Of a stretch of DNA of 64,000 nucleotides, positions 22,800 through 33,618 are shown one piece after another (the first letter of the stretch is position 1; each line of letters opens with the position of its first letter). A program made the translations under genes and the position numbers. The notes under the pieces are model-generated. The model saw only the letters and a list, made by a program, of their open reading frames with translations. It searched no databases and had not been told where the DNA came from. This stretch comes from Takakia lepidozioides. Lineage: Eukaryota; Streptophyta; Takakiopsida; Takakiales; Takakiaceae. The stretch covers positions 37,200,001 to 37,264,000 of the forward strand of contig CM060731.1 of assembly GCA_030704615.1 (NCBI GenBank). Reading direction: 5' to 3'.

Positions 22800-25545
22800 T
22801 AAAATTATAAATGTACAAGTACGTGAAGTTTTGACCAAGACAAATTTGCATTGACTTTAGTTCAAAAGTGGTTTTGCAAATATGAGGCCATAGAATTAAA
22901 CATCACAAAAATTCTAAAAAATCACCACATAAAAAATGTCTCATTTCAAACCCATTCTAAGAAGTTTTACTTTCAAATTGTTAATATTTTGTTTGTAATC
23001 AAATTTAGAGGGATTTTTAAATTTGAATTTAAAATTTTATAAGAAAATATTGGTTATAGCATTGGTAAATCTAACCATACGGATAGAATCTAAAATTTAA
23101 AATCTACAACTTCTTTTGGTACATCAACTTCAAAATAACCCTCTATATGGAACTTTATAATGTGTTCTCTCGAATCGTTCAATTTGGAAGCACCCTGGTG
23201 CTTTTAGGGTTAAATTCCTTGACTATCTTCCATAAAAAATCACTCCAAAATTGTCATTTCTAGCACAAAGAGAAAAAAACCAAAAACCAAAAAAATTCTT
23301 ACCTTCAACCGTGAAATTTTCAATTAAACTATTAGAAGAATGTGTGGAAGTTTTCCAGCATATTTGGTCTCTCAAGGATTGAAATATCAAAACATTTGAA
23401 GCAAAAATTTATTTTTTGCACCTTCCCAAACAGGGGGTACGAAATTTTGACTTCTCTTGGAGTGAAATTTTTGCACTCTCAAAGTTGGGGGTTTTGACCA
23501 TTATAAAGAAGACCATCTTAGGCACTTGTTTACCAAATTTAGGAATTAGAAGAGGAGCGTAATATGTCCAAAAAAATCTTGCAATGGAAAGAGGTCCAAA
23601 AGATAGCCAATACACGTTTCATTCTTTTTTAAACTCAAAGTTTTAGAAAATCTCAATCCGTACAGTCAATACAAGATTGTTGCCTCTCCTTGAAGTAGCA
23701 TTTTTTGAAAATAAAAATGGACAAGATCTCTAATCTCTACGTCTAAAAATGTGGAAAAAGATTTATTTATTTATTTTTGCACTTGACAAGGTCATCAAAC
23801 TTTCTACACTATAGTGAAATTTTTGCACTATGGAAAGATATTTTGTTTTGGCGATTTCAAAGAAGATCATGTTAATTACTTGTGGACCAAATCTTAAAGG
23901 TATTAGAATTGTGTAGCAAAGTTTTCCGAGCTGCCTATGGAGCAGCAAAAACTACGTAGGCCAACATAACTTTTTTTTCCAATGTTTGGACTCTAGTGAA
24001 TAAAAGAATCATTTCTCAACAAAGCTAATATATTCCCGCACCTTTGGAAAACAATTCAAAAAATCATAGTAAAAACTAACATTGTAGGAATCTGCCTGAA
24101 ATTCTAAAAAGCCCATTTCAGGACAATTGCCATGTCGAGGCTAATTTCTACTCATGATGTTGCCAAAAACCATGTGCTTCTATGAATCTGGGCTTGCCAC
24201 ATCCAATCATATGCTGGAAGTTGCTTGAAACATTGAACCCTCCTTTGTATAACCCAATTCCGGTCTTTAAACCCAAAAAGTTGGAATTTGGTCTGAGAGT
24301 TGGTGGTTGTAGGGGAAGTTTACATCTTAGTTTCCTGGTAGTTGGTGGTTTTGGGTGGATATACCTTAGAGATACAACTCCATTGTCAAAGCCTTATTCC
24401 ATTGAAGATTGAAGGAGTTTGTGCGCCAAGTCTTAAGTTTGATTCCACAATTACAAAGGAAAAATAATAATTGTCAAGTAACACCAGCCTCAATCCTGCC
24501 TGTAAATGATGTCATGCGTCAACAGGCGCAGCCTGTCAGTTGAAATCTTGGAAACTTGGAAAGTACTTCTGCATAAACTGAAAGAGCATTGAAAGAGACA
24601 ATACAATCCAGCACCACAAAACGATAGATGATACTTACAAGTCACTTGCCTCAAAGTGGTCATAGAGGTCATAGCCAGTGATTTTAACCCCTAAAGGACC
24701 ATTGTCCTGAAATGGGCTTTTTGAGAATTCGGGCAGGCTCCCACGATGGCAATTTTGATCATGAATTTCTGAAAACTTTTATGGAGATGCGGGACGGTAG
24801 TAGCTTCGTGAGAATACAATTTGTTTTTCCACCGGACCTACAGGAAAAAAGTTATGCTACCCGAAAGGCAAAAATGGGGACGTCGGGCAGCTCCACAAAA
24901 TTTCTACACCCCTCTATCAACTTCGAGATTTTTTATACAAGTAACTAACACGAGATTGTAAAAAAAAAACCTTTTCATACGACAGTCGGGCAGGGTGCGA
25001 AAAAACCTTTTTCTTTATCACATAAAAATTAGAGGTTTTGTTCTTTATTTTATTTCTTTTTTCTTCCTTCAAGAAGAAGTCTAAACCTTTGTTTTGACCA
25101 TTTCGATAAGAAATTGAGTTCACAAAAAATAAAATGTATATTAACAATCTTTTGAACATCTATCCGTTCCTAGATTTTTTTGAGAATACTACACTCTTCT
25201 TGTACATCTAAAATTTGGTATGCAAGGACCTAACACCATTTAGACTAGAATGGTGATGTTTTTAGACCTTCTGTAGTCCAAAAATTTGACACCAAGAGAA
25301 GTAAAAGTCTGCTGATCTTGTTTGGATAGGGTTGAAACAAACTTTTTTCTTCAGTTCAAAGACTTATATCTTTCAATCCGTGCGGTCAACTTTCATGAAA
25401 TTTTGCATGCATGTTCTTCTAGTAGTCTAGAGCAAGATCCTACGGTTGGAGATGCAAGAAAAAAAAAAATTGTTTGGTTTTTCACTTTTGAACTAGGAAG
25501 GGCAGTTTTGGAGGGTTTTTGGTGATACATAGTCAAGGAATTTTA
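22800..25545. mobile_element. AT-rich palindromic repeat element (copy 1)
   Basis: Sequence at 23,205-24,135 is the diverged reverse complement of 24,695-25,545, around a central segment of about 550 bp. Clear anchors are the inner pair (AAAAAGCCCATTTCAGGACA at 24,105 facing TGTCCTGAAATGGGCTTTTT at 24,703) and the outer pair (the complement of 23,205-23,265 facing ...GATACATAGTCAAGGAATTTTA at 25,520). The part 22,800-23,200 continues the left arm family. It matches, inverted, 48,330-48,450 and 49,640-49,860. No protein is encoded. Class unknown. Confidence 0.7.
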
Positions 25546-25778
25546 GGGGTTAATGTTGCTAATTTTAACCAACTTGCTATAAAAAATTTGATTTGCTAAT
25601 TAATACAAAGGATTTTGAAGGAAAAAAAAGGAGAATAATACCGTAGTATACCCCTAGGTTAGGCAAGAATAATGATTTTACCCCATATTCTATCAAAATC
25701 AGAAATTGTAGGAGGTTTGTGCCTAAATTCTCATATTTTACACCATGCAAGTGCCGAAAGTTTGGGAAATTAGGGTGT

Positions 25779-26240
25779 TGTCAAGTTAAAAAAGCACAGT
25801 GTGAAAACGACTAGAATAAAGCTAGTTATTTGTACTTAACACTTGGATTTAGGTCAAGTGTTAAGTCAGGTGTCAAGTTTAGTTTGACACCTGAACCGTC
25901 TTATCTTCACGAGAGCGGCAGTCGCGCAGCTCATCTCTCTCGAGTTGAGCCTGCGCGACCGAGCTCCTTCATGCGTTTAGATCTGAGTGTGCTTATGATG
26001 GGAGTGTAGGTTGTTGTGGGGTGGAGTCCCCATAGCTTGGGGTGCCCCTGGCTCGACTTCTATTTTTAAAGAGTGATAGCGATGGATTTCATATTTCTTG
26101 TGTTGAGAGTGTGTCTTTTAGCTTTCTTATCACTCGAGAGAGATGAAACTGTATCTAGTTTTCTAGTGCTAAGCTAGATGTGACGTTCTTGTTTTTAAGC
26201 ACTATTATAATATAGCTTGGTTACGAGAGCCTGCAGTTAG
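25779..26240 (+). repeat. 5' LTR of the DNMT gypsy element
   Basis: Starts TGTCAAGTTAA. Contains GTGTCAAGTTTAGTTTGACAC (an inverted repeat) and a long block GAGAGCGGCAGTCGCGCAGC shared with the 3' copy. Homology to the 3' copy stops at 26,130 because the 3' copy is truncated there. The real end lies near 26,240-26,270. No tRNA-type primer site was recognised. Confidence 0.8.
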
Positions 26241-26317
26241 ACTGGCTATGTGTGCCTAGTGGAGCATAACAGGAAGACGGGAAACACTCGAAGTGTCGCT
26301 GCAGCAGTTCAAAGCTA

Positions 26318-26557
26318 ACAATATTCTCGTCTTCCTGGCAGGCACTGCAGCAGGCTGTCTGCCTTGTCCTGAAAGCGTGGGGGGCCTGTCCTCATCAACA
26401 GTTGCAGCATAGGAATGGCTTCTGCCGCTGCCATGGATTGTGCTTTTCCCACCTCGGCAGGACTGGAGGACCAGGCTTGACGTAGTAGGAACAAAGCCTC
26501 AAGTGCTGCTTCTTGTGCTCCTTCATTGCCAGCCTTTAGTGCACCCACCAGCTGCAC
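26318..26557 (-). pseudogene. Captured fragment of a CSI (cellulose synthase interactive) ARM-repeat gene
   Basis: The minus strand encodes about 78 residues typical of the last ARM repeats of plant CSI proteins: [50 protein letters not shown] proteins link cellulose synthase complexes to cortical microtubules. Only this piece is present, antisense to the retroelement and just inside its 5' LTR, with no C2 domain. It looks like transduced or filler host sequence rather than a gene. Confidence 0.75.
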
Positions 26558-26763
26558 GGAGCTGCTCTAGTTACGCACAAACCTGTTCGGCATCTTTGAT
26601 TTTGGACATGCCTGTATATTGCTCATTGTGTGGCTTCAGATTGAGTCCACCGTGACTTGCAAGCACTCTCCCATGAATGAGCCTGTCCAAGCTTTTATGC
26701 ACTTGGAGTTTCTCGCATGCATGTGTCAATGTGCAGCGGCGGTGAGAGAAGAAGGCACGAGCC

Positions 26764-27085
26764 ATGCCGGCAGGTCATGGATTGCGATCGCGCACCAGGG
26801 ATCTGTTCTCGCAGCCATTCAAGCAGAAGGGGTACATTCACTTGACCATGTATCTGAGAAACTACAGGATTGGAGATTATGTGGACATCAAGGTGAATGG
26901 CGCTGTGCACAAGGGCATGCCCCACAAGTTCTACCATGGCCGCACTGGTATCGTCTGGAATGTCACCAAGCGGGCTGTTGGTGTAGTTGTTAATAAGCAG
27001 GTTGGTCCCAGGATCATTCGGAAGCGCATCCATGTGCGCGTCGAGCATGTCCAGCCGTCCCACTGCCGTGAAGGAGTTTGTCCGC
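26764..27085 (+). pseudogene. RPL21: Captured fragment of ribosomal protein eL21 (RPL21)
   Basis: The frame starts [15 protein letters not shown] and follows eL21 for about 104 of the usual ~160 residues ([44 protein letters not shown]). It then diverges after CRE with a frame change. eL21 is a large-subunit ribosomal protein. The copy is intronless over this range, lacks the C-terminal third and lies in the leader of the DNMT gypsy element in sense orientation. That suggests capture of an mRNA-derived or genomic piece. Substitutions at conserved sites (I for R after HGRTG) point to decay. Confidence 0.85.
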
Positions 27086-27149
27086 GCCACAACAGTGGCG
27101 CTTACTGCCGGTATTGTAGGTTTGTTTTGTTCCTCCTAAGTAGGGCATG

Positions 27150-28390
27150 AAAACACCGTGTTCTAAGGTTTCTCCTAGTGCATTGAAGCTACTTGGCAGG
27201 GTTGGCTTGTTCTGAGGAGGCTGGCTGCTGAGCCGCATTTTGTTGGTTTTCTGAGACCACTCCAAGCTCGCAGCTTATAGATATAAGCAGCACGCCTTCT
27301 GCTCCATGGGTAGATCTATGGTCGCCCGAAGTGTTTCAACATTCTATTGCCTATGGGATTGTAGGCAGAAATCCAAAAACCGAAAACAGAGATGAGGAGA
27401 AGCTCTGGATTCATGATGCAACTGGCAGGTGGATGTCACTGCAGAGGTGAGAAAAATACTGATGGCCAGTGGAAGGGAGCAGGTCACTGCTGCGTTGAGG
27501 GTTGCAAAAGGGTGTGCACCTTCATTGTAGATAAACGAGGCTCTTTGGACCCTTTAACGAGGCTTGGAGTTGGACGTTTTGAAGCTGGTTCCATGTCCAG
27601 CGCATGCTGTTGGAGCACCTAGTAGCCCATCCACAATTGCAGTGGGGGCTGAGAGCTGGTGCCTTCGAGGATTTGGTGGTTCGGAGTACGAGCTGCCTTC
27701 GTTGTTGTTGATGGTGCTGGAGAATCGCTTGAGACAAGGGCCTGCGGGTACAAGCCTTGCTGGTGTGAGAGCTGCTGCAGGCAGTAGAGTCGGGCAGTAA
27801 AGTCGGCTGTTGGTGAGACGAGATAGAAGCACTTTGGGTCTTCAATCCTGAGTGCCTCAGTACTTGAGCGTTGTCGGCACCAGCTTGATTTTGCATAGAC
27901 CTGGAGGGGAACGGCCTCGGGAACCCGTAGATAACCAGGGAACAGGGAACCAAGACAAGTATTGAAAAAGAAAAAGAAAAAGGAGTTTTCTTTGTATTTG
28001 TTCTGTCTTATTTTATTTTTTTAAAAGGAAAAGAAAAGAAAAATGTGTTATGTTTAAAGAGCCTGGTTGGTCATATCTTTGTCAAATGAGTTCCGTTTGA
28101 CTCAGTTTTTGAGGGGATAGCTGCAGAAATGGGATATCTACCTATCTAGACCTAGTTTTTGTTTTTGGGACTCTGCTAAAAATCTATGGAATTTTTAGAG
28201 TGTGAATGTGCCATGAAAGATCCACAATCCTGTTTCTAGAACCTGTTCTGGTCTACATGAGAGATAAATCTGGGGATGTACTCCTTGTATGGCTGGGGGA
28301 AATGAGGACGTAATTGAAGGGCAGGTCTCATCTCTTAGCCTGTGCACACAAGGGGACAAGATTTATGTTTCCCAAGGAACTCAGACTGAT
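27150..28390. other. Retroelement leader without recognised gene
   Basis: Several ORFs on both strands, none recognisable. A short plus-strand stretch near 27,390-27,445 looks exon-like (ends before a GTGAGA donor) and may be another captured host fragment. Confidence 0.35.
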
Positions 28391-28394
28391 TTGA

Positions 28395-29000
28395 GTGGAG
28401 CAATTGGACGAGTTGATTGCATACTGGGAGTCAGGCATTAGCAATAGACAACAGACTGCTGTAGTTGGCGTTGAGGGCCTCAATATCGCTTTGGACAGAC
28501 AGAACTCTGTTGGAGCCAGCAGTTCTGCAGCTGTAAGTGAAATACCAAAGTGGTTGAAAGCTAGGCCTGGAACACAGCCAAAGACAGCCCCAGGGACCAA
28601 GGTGTTCAGCCACAAGGCTGTGGTGTACTGGAGCAGAGGAGCAGGAGCTACACAAGTTTGTGCAATCAGACAGCGTTGCAGCCGGACACGCTCTGCACAA
28701 GGCAACCACGAGCGGGGGTTCATTAGCGAGGACAAGTTTGTTCTGTTTGAAGGAGATGCAGTCATTCGCAATGAGGACACCCGCAACCGTCTCAAAGCTT
28801 TCGAGTTGAGAGACTATCAGACCCTACCTTTGTTTTCTTTAGTGTTCAGTGAGCGGGAGATAGCAGAGTGTTGCTTTGTCTCTACCTGGCAGAAAGAGGA
28901 GGAGGGTTGGTTAGAGCGAGCTACTGTAGCTTGGGACAAGGTTAGTGGCAGGTTTCTGGACATAGATATACCTCCTACACCTTACCATCATGCAGAGTGA
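28395..29000 (+). CDS. Unknown ORF upstream of gag in the DNMT gypsy element
   Basis: This open frame of about 200 residues is one of the longest uninterrupted frames in the element. Its composition looks protein-like, with mixed hydrophobic and charged runs such as LFSLVFSEREIAECCF and WQKEEEGWLERATVAWDK. No zinc, helicase or protease motif is visible. It could be an extra ORF of the element or a captured host exon. Confidence 0.4.
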   Translation: MEQLDELIAYWESGISNRQQTAVVGVEGLNIALDRQNSVGASSSAAVSEIPKWLKARPGTQPKTAPGTKVFSHKAVVYWSRGAGATQVCAIRQRCSRTRSAQGNHERGFISEDKFVLFEGDAVIRNEDTRNRLKAFELRDYQTLPLFSLVFSEREIAECCFVSTWQKEEEGWLERATVAWDKVSGRFLDIDIPPTPYHHAE

Positions 29001-29556
29001 GGCACTTTGAGAGAAGTCTGGAAGTTGATAGCATAAATCAGGATTAGATCTTGTTTGGGCGGGCTTCTATTCTTCCCCTCCATCTCTGTACTATTTTCAT
29101 TACCTTGTACTCGTAGTTGCCAAAGCCTCTCTTGGTGGAGGCCAGTCAGTCCGGGGTTTTGGGCTGGGATATTCTGCAGGATCAGCATTGCAGCTGGATT
29201 TTGGTGTGGGGGTGTTGATGTTTTGATTTCTTGTGTTTGGATCCCCCCCAACACCTACATGCTTGACTGTGCGCCATGTTGGTTTTGTGTGGGCGCTTGC
29301 TTTCATAGGGATTAGGCCGGATTTGATCACCGGTCAATCCTAGAGTATGCTGTCGGTGGTGAAGCTGGAGTGATGACCAGCAAGACCACCAGTGTTTCTT
29401 CTATGGTGAGGCTGGGTTGATGACCAGCCAACCATAGGAGTTCTTGCGGTGGATGCAGGTGCAGGTGCCCTGAGCCATTGGGATATGACCCTTAAACTGC
29501 AACAGGTGCCCACCCGTGTCACTATTAGAATTAGTACTAGAGCCCTATAGTGTCAC

Positions 29557-31701
29557 GTGGGGGAGGTGCACATTGTGAGTGTCATCACGGAGTTACCCAA
29601 GGGTTTGGAGGGGAGTACGGCTACAGGCAGTAGCAGTGAGAGTGGGTTCACCAGACGAGGTGTTCGTTTCAGACCACCTTCACCTCCACCCTCAATTAGT
29701 GCAGAGTCAGACACAGACTCGGAGGCTTCATCAACAGGTGTGCAGTTTCATTCGCCATTGTTGTGGGACGACATGGAGGAGATGTATGGAGCTACCAAGG
29801 GGCCTCGTAGGTACTCTGGAGCTGTGGGCACAATCGAGTTGGATGACTTTATCCAGGAGTTCGACACTGGTGTGATTTGCAGTAGATGCACAATCCACAG
29901 CTATTCACCCCATTCATGGCGTGGAAGGGACTGTTCCAGCATTTGGAAGGCCCGCCTATGGACGATTACCACGAGTTCAGGCAAGGACATGAAGCAGAGA
30001 TTGAGGAGTGGAGGATTTATTGGTCACCTGACTACGTCTCCATTACTCGAGGCACGACGCGACCAGTAGCTGCATCAGTACCAATATCTCCCACTGCCAG
30101 CACTAGTAGTGGAACAAGTAGTGCCGGTACTTCTACAGGTGGTACTAGTTCAAAAGGTGCTACTACTCCTCCTGCCACGACTACAACACATGTGCCTAGA
30201 TTCAACCCGGTGGTGGAGTTCTTTCAGGAGTTGCAGAGGAACTACCAAGGTGTACGGACAGAGAAGCTGCGAAGTTTGCAAGACTTCCAGCGCAAACCCA
30301 GTGAGAGCTTGCGAGAGGCCTACACTCGTATGAGGCGCTTGATAAGTGTGACCCAAGGGGTTACTGAAGCTCAGGCAATCCAGCTCTGGTATGGAATTTT
30401 GGACAAGGAGCTCAGGAGAAGGGTGCGGGATGCAACCCTGTTACAAGCAGCCCAACCCACATTAGCAGATGTGTTTCTGCTGGCTGAGCGGATTGAGCTC
30501 AACATGGTGGAGGAGCGAGTTGTTACCATTGGGTTTGGCAAGGACATATCTGCACGAGGCGCAGCTGCCAGCCCACAGGCACAAGGGACTGCCCAACAGC
30601 GTGGTCAGGGGGGCAAGGTTTCCCAACCCAAGTTCCATGGAGCTTACAGGGGACCTCAGGTGCAGAGGCCCGTGGCATCTTTTGCAGGCCAACAGCAACC
30701 AGAGGTGATATGTTGGACATGTGGAGGACCCCATGTCAAGAGAGATTGCCCAGAGAGTGGCAAAAAGGCCGGCACAAACACAGCCTACACAGTTGCAGTG
30801 TGGGCATTGTGGCAAGTATGGGCATGGAGATGCCCAGTGTTATGACTTGCATCCTGAGTTGCGCCCTGGCCAGTTCCAATGGAACAATGGTGGCCGGGGG
30901 CGAGGTGGACCAGCCCAGAGAGGACGAGGTGGTCGGGCACGAGGTGCAGGCCAAGGGCAAGCTCAACATGGCCAAGGACGCGGAGGTCAGGGTGTTGACC
31001 AAGGCATGGCCAACCGGCTTCAGCAGCTAGAGCAGAGGCTCGCTGCCATGGCTACAGCTCAGGCGGTACCGGCTCCCAGGCGGGATGGTCCACCTCCTGT
31101 TCCTGAGGGAGGAGATATGGGAGGCATGGGATTCATGTGCGGAGCAGCACTACCACTAGAGCAGGTGGAGTCTGCTGCAGCCGTGACTCGAGGAACAGCA
31201 CGAGTTCCTGAGCCACGAGGTGTAGAGGTGGAGTTGGATCCACAACGTGGGGAGGCAAGCCGTCAGGCGAGGCTGCCTCAGTCATTCACCTTGGCGGAGA
31301 CAATGTCAACGCCATCCATGGCACCTAGTTCTCGCCCGACTGTTACCGAGGCGGAGGTTTCTATGCCATTGGGGAGAGCTACACGTGCAGCACTGACACC
31401 TACTGCCAAGATTAGTGCAGCCGGTGTGTTGTTGGGGGCAGCCACCTCTATGTGTCAAGCCCCACTGTTCTCGGCAACCATGATTGTGACGCCGGGGGTA
31501 AGACCAGCTGCAGTGTTCAGACTAGCAGCAATACTCTGTGAGAGTGGGGAGGTCACTTCATCTTCTGCGGAGTTACTGGAAGGTGTAGTGGCAGAGGGAT
31601 CCTCGGATTTGAGGGTCAAGACTGCCACGGCTGCGCCATGGCAAGCTGCAGCTGCCAGGTTGACGGAGCTGCCAGCTAGGCCAGCCTTTGAACGCGCATA
31701 G
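29557..31701 (+). pseudogene. gag polyprotein with two zinc knuckles (frameshifted)
   Basis: Three overlapping frames make up gag. The first (29,557-29,880) has an acidic Ser-rich start and WDDMEEMY. The second (29,890-30,770) has the capsid-like FFQELQRNYQGVR, RSLQDFQRKPSESL, EAYTRMRRL and ELRRRVRDA. It then has a first knuckle CWTCGGPHVKRDC. The third frame (30,770-31,701) has a second knuckle CGHCGKYGHGDAQC followed by a Gly/Arg/Gln-rich RNA-binding stretch. The knuckles are in different frames, so an indel lies between 30,745 and 30,780. Gag packages the element RNA. The next frame (protease) is -1 relative to this one, overlapping at the TAG at 31,699-31,701. Confidence 0.8.
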
Positions 31702-32282
31702 TGACACCTGCAGTTGTCTTGTTAGACAACCAGGATGGCATTTTCTCTTTGAGTGGACCGGCAGGCAAGAAGTACCGGCCACTGCGGGTCTTGTTGGACT
31801 CGGGAGCTCAGCCACTGATGTTGGGTAGAGTTGCTATTGCAGGTTTGGGCCTCATGGAGGCGGATATGGAGCCTTGTCCTTTCCAGATACAGACATCTCT
31901 GGGAGGATCAGAGCAGGCTCGGGGCATGACACGGCATCAGTTGGCCATTAGACTATAGCCGGATCATCCTATCGATGGCTCAGTAATGCGAGCCAAGGCC
32001 ATTGTGACAGACGCGGTCTCTTATGATGTCCTCGTTGGTGGGGCAGTGTTATACCCCATGGGCTTCACCCTGGACTTTTGGGAGGAGTCAGCATTCTACA
32101 GGCCTGGATGGCAGTCAGGGGATGGTCGTCATGCACAGCTCCCTGTGACATTCATTGGGGGTATTGCGGCTGCCCAACGGGGCAAGATGCCAACACTAGC
32201 CGCCTTTACAGCTGCAGTTAGTTGGCCTGGAGAGTTGCTGGAAGGCAATGCCCATGCAGAGGATGTGCCACCTCCAGCATAG
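31701..32282 (+). pseudogene. Aspartic protease domain
   Basis: LRVLLDSGAQPLMLG at about 31,785-31,830 is the retroviral-type active site (DSGA). It is followed by VTDAVSYDVLVGGAVLYPMG and LDFWEESAFYRPGW, a typical gypsy protease tail. The frame is interrupted by TAG at 31,956-31,958 and 32,280-32,282 but otherwise runs on into the methyltransferase. The protease would cut gag-pol, and presumably release the methyltransferase. Confidence 0.75.
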
Positions 32283-33618
32283 CAGGATGACATGCATGGT
32301 ATGGCGGAGTTGCCTGCCATGGTTGCTCACACTCCATTGTGGGGTACGAGCAAGGATTTGCAGCAGGTTACTGATCGACGGGTGCAACAAGCCTGGGTAG
32401 AGGCTTTTGTACCATCAGGAGAGGAGGAGAGTGCGGGTATTGCACCAGGACCACCTCACTTGTCACCATTGGATACCACACCTATTGTGTGGCAGTATCC
32501 GGATGAAGGCATTTGCCTTCTGGACTTGTTTGGCGGGATCAGCACCGGATTGGCTACTGTGCTACAGGCAGGTGTGCGGGTAAGGCGTTACCTGTATGTG
32601 GAGAGGGATGAGACTGCACGACGCGTCTCACTGCGCCATGTTGCTCAGTTGGTACAGCAGTACCCTGCTTTGTTACCAGTGTCTGCAGTTCGTGGATACC
32701 AACAAGCCTTGCCAGCAGACATTTTTTGCTGGGGCGCCGGATTTGGAGCAGGTTGGCTCCATTGATCTGGTAGTGGCAGGTTGGCCCTGCCAAGGGTATT
32801 CATCAGCCAGGCATGACAATGGATTGCGAGACTCAAGGACGGGTCTGTTTTGGGAGATGGTGCGGATTTTGCGCCACTTGCAGCTTCATCAAGCTGTAAT
32901 GCCAGCATACATCTTGGAGAATGTGCCACTGATGGGCGATTCTCGGGCCAGGATGATGGCCAGTGTGCATCAAGTCCGGTCGTGGCTTGGGTTAGCAGTG
33001 CTGCTGGATGCAGCTGCAGTGGGATCACGGGCTCATCGTCCACGGCTATGGTGGACTAACTTGATGCCACCCGCACTGCTCAAGCGTGCATTTGATGGGG
33101 TGCAGCGGCCAACACACCTCATATTGGACAGCATTTTGGACACATGGAGGCAGTCTCAACGTGTGAGACACGATGACCGTTCGCCTTTGGCAGTGGTCAA
33201 CAGGGTGGGTCAACCACGAGCAGCATTACCTACACTACTCAGCTTCCCAGGATCCCATGCTTTTCGGGATGGTGGACCTGGCCTCCTGTGGGATGATCAG
33301 TTGCAACAGTTAGTGGAGCCTAATGCTGACGAGCGAGAGCGGGCTATGGGATTTTCCACTAGGACCACGGCGGTGCCTTCTCTTTCTGAGGCATCACGTC
33401 GTCAGGTGTTGGGGCAAGCAATGGATCTCAATTGCTTGACCTGGATGGCTGAGCAACGTAGAGTGCGGAGTGCACTTCCCTTGACGGTCTCTCTGCCTAC
33501 CGAGATGGTACAGGCAGCGAGTGGGGGCGAGCCGGTGAGGACCACGGGGTGTGACATCCATGGCACACGTGGGAGGTGCTCGAGGTTCAGAGGGAGTTGG
33601 CAGCCAAGGCAGCTGTGA
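32283..33618 (+). pseudogene. C5 cytosine DNA methyltransferase domain in the gypsy pol
   Basis: The DNMT motifs appear in order. Motif I is LLDLFGGISTGLATVL (about 32,516-32,563; SAM binding). The catalytic loop is GWPCQGYSSARH with the nucleophile Cys codon at 32,788-32,790. Motif VI is ILENVPLMGDSRAR (32,911 on). Motif VIII-like is SRAHRPRLWW (33,025 on). The C-terminal motifs are ERAMGFS (33,337 on) and QVLGQAMDLN. Only about 90 residues separate motif VIII from the last motifs, so the target-recognition region is short. SRAHRPRLWW and the motif I context look more DNMT3-like than DNMT1-like. A frameshift between 32,700 and 32,760 separates motif I from the catalytic motif. It lies between protease and RT, where gypsy elements normally have nothing. 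Confidence 0.9.

Noticed and set aside
26764-27085. Functional host eL21 gene
   Set aside because: C-terminal third missing, conserved residues changed, and it lies inside the LTR element; treated as a captured fragment.
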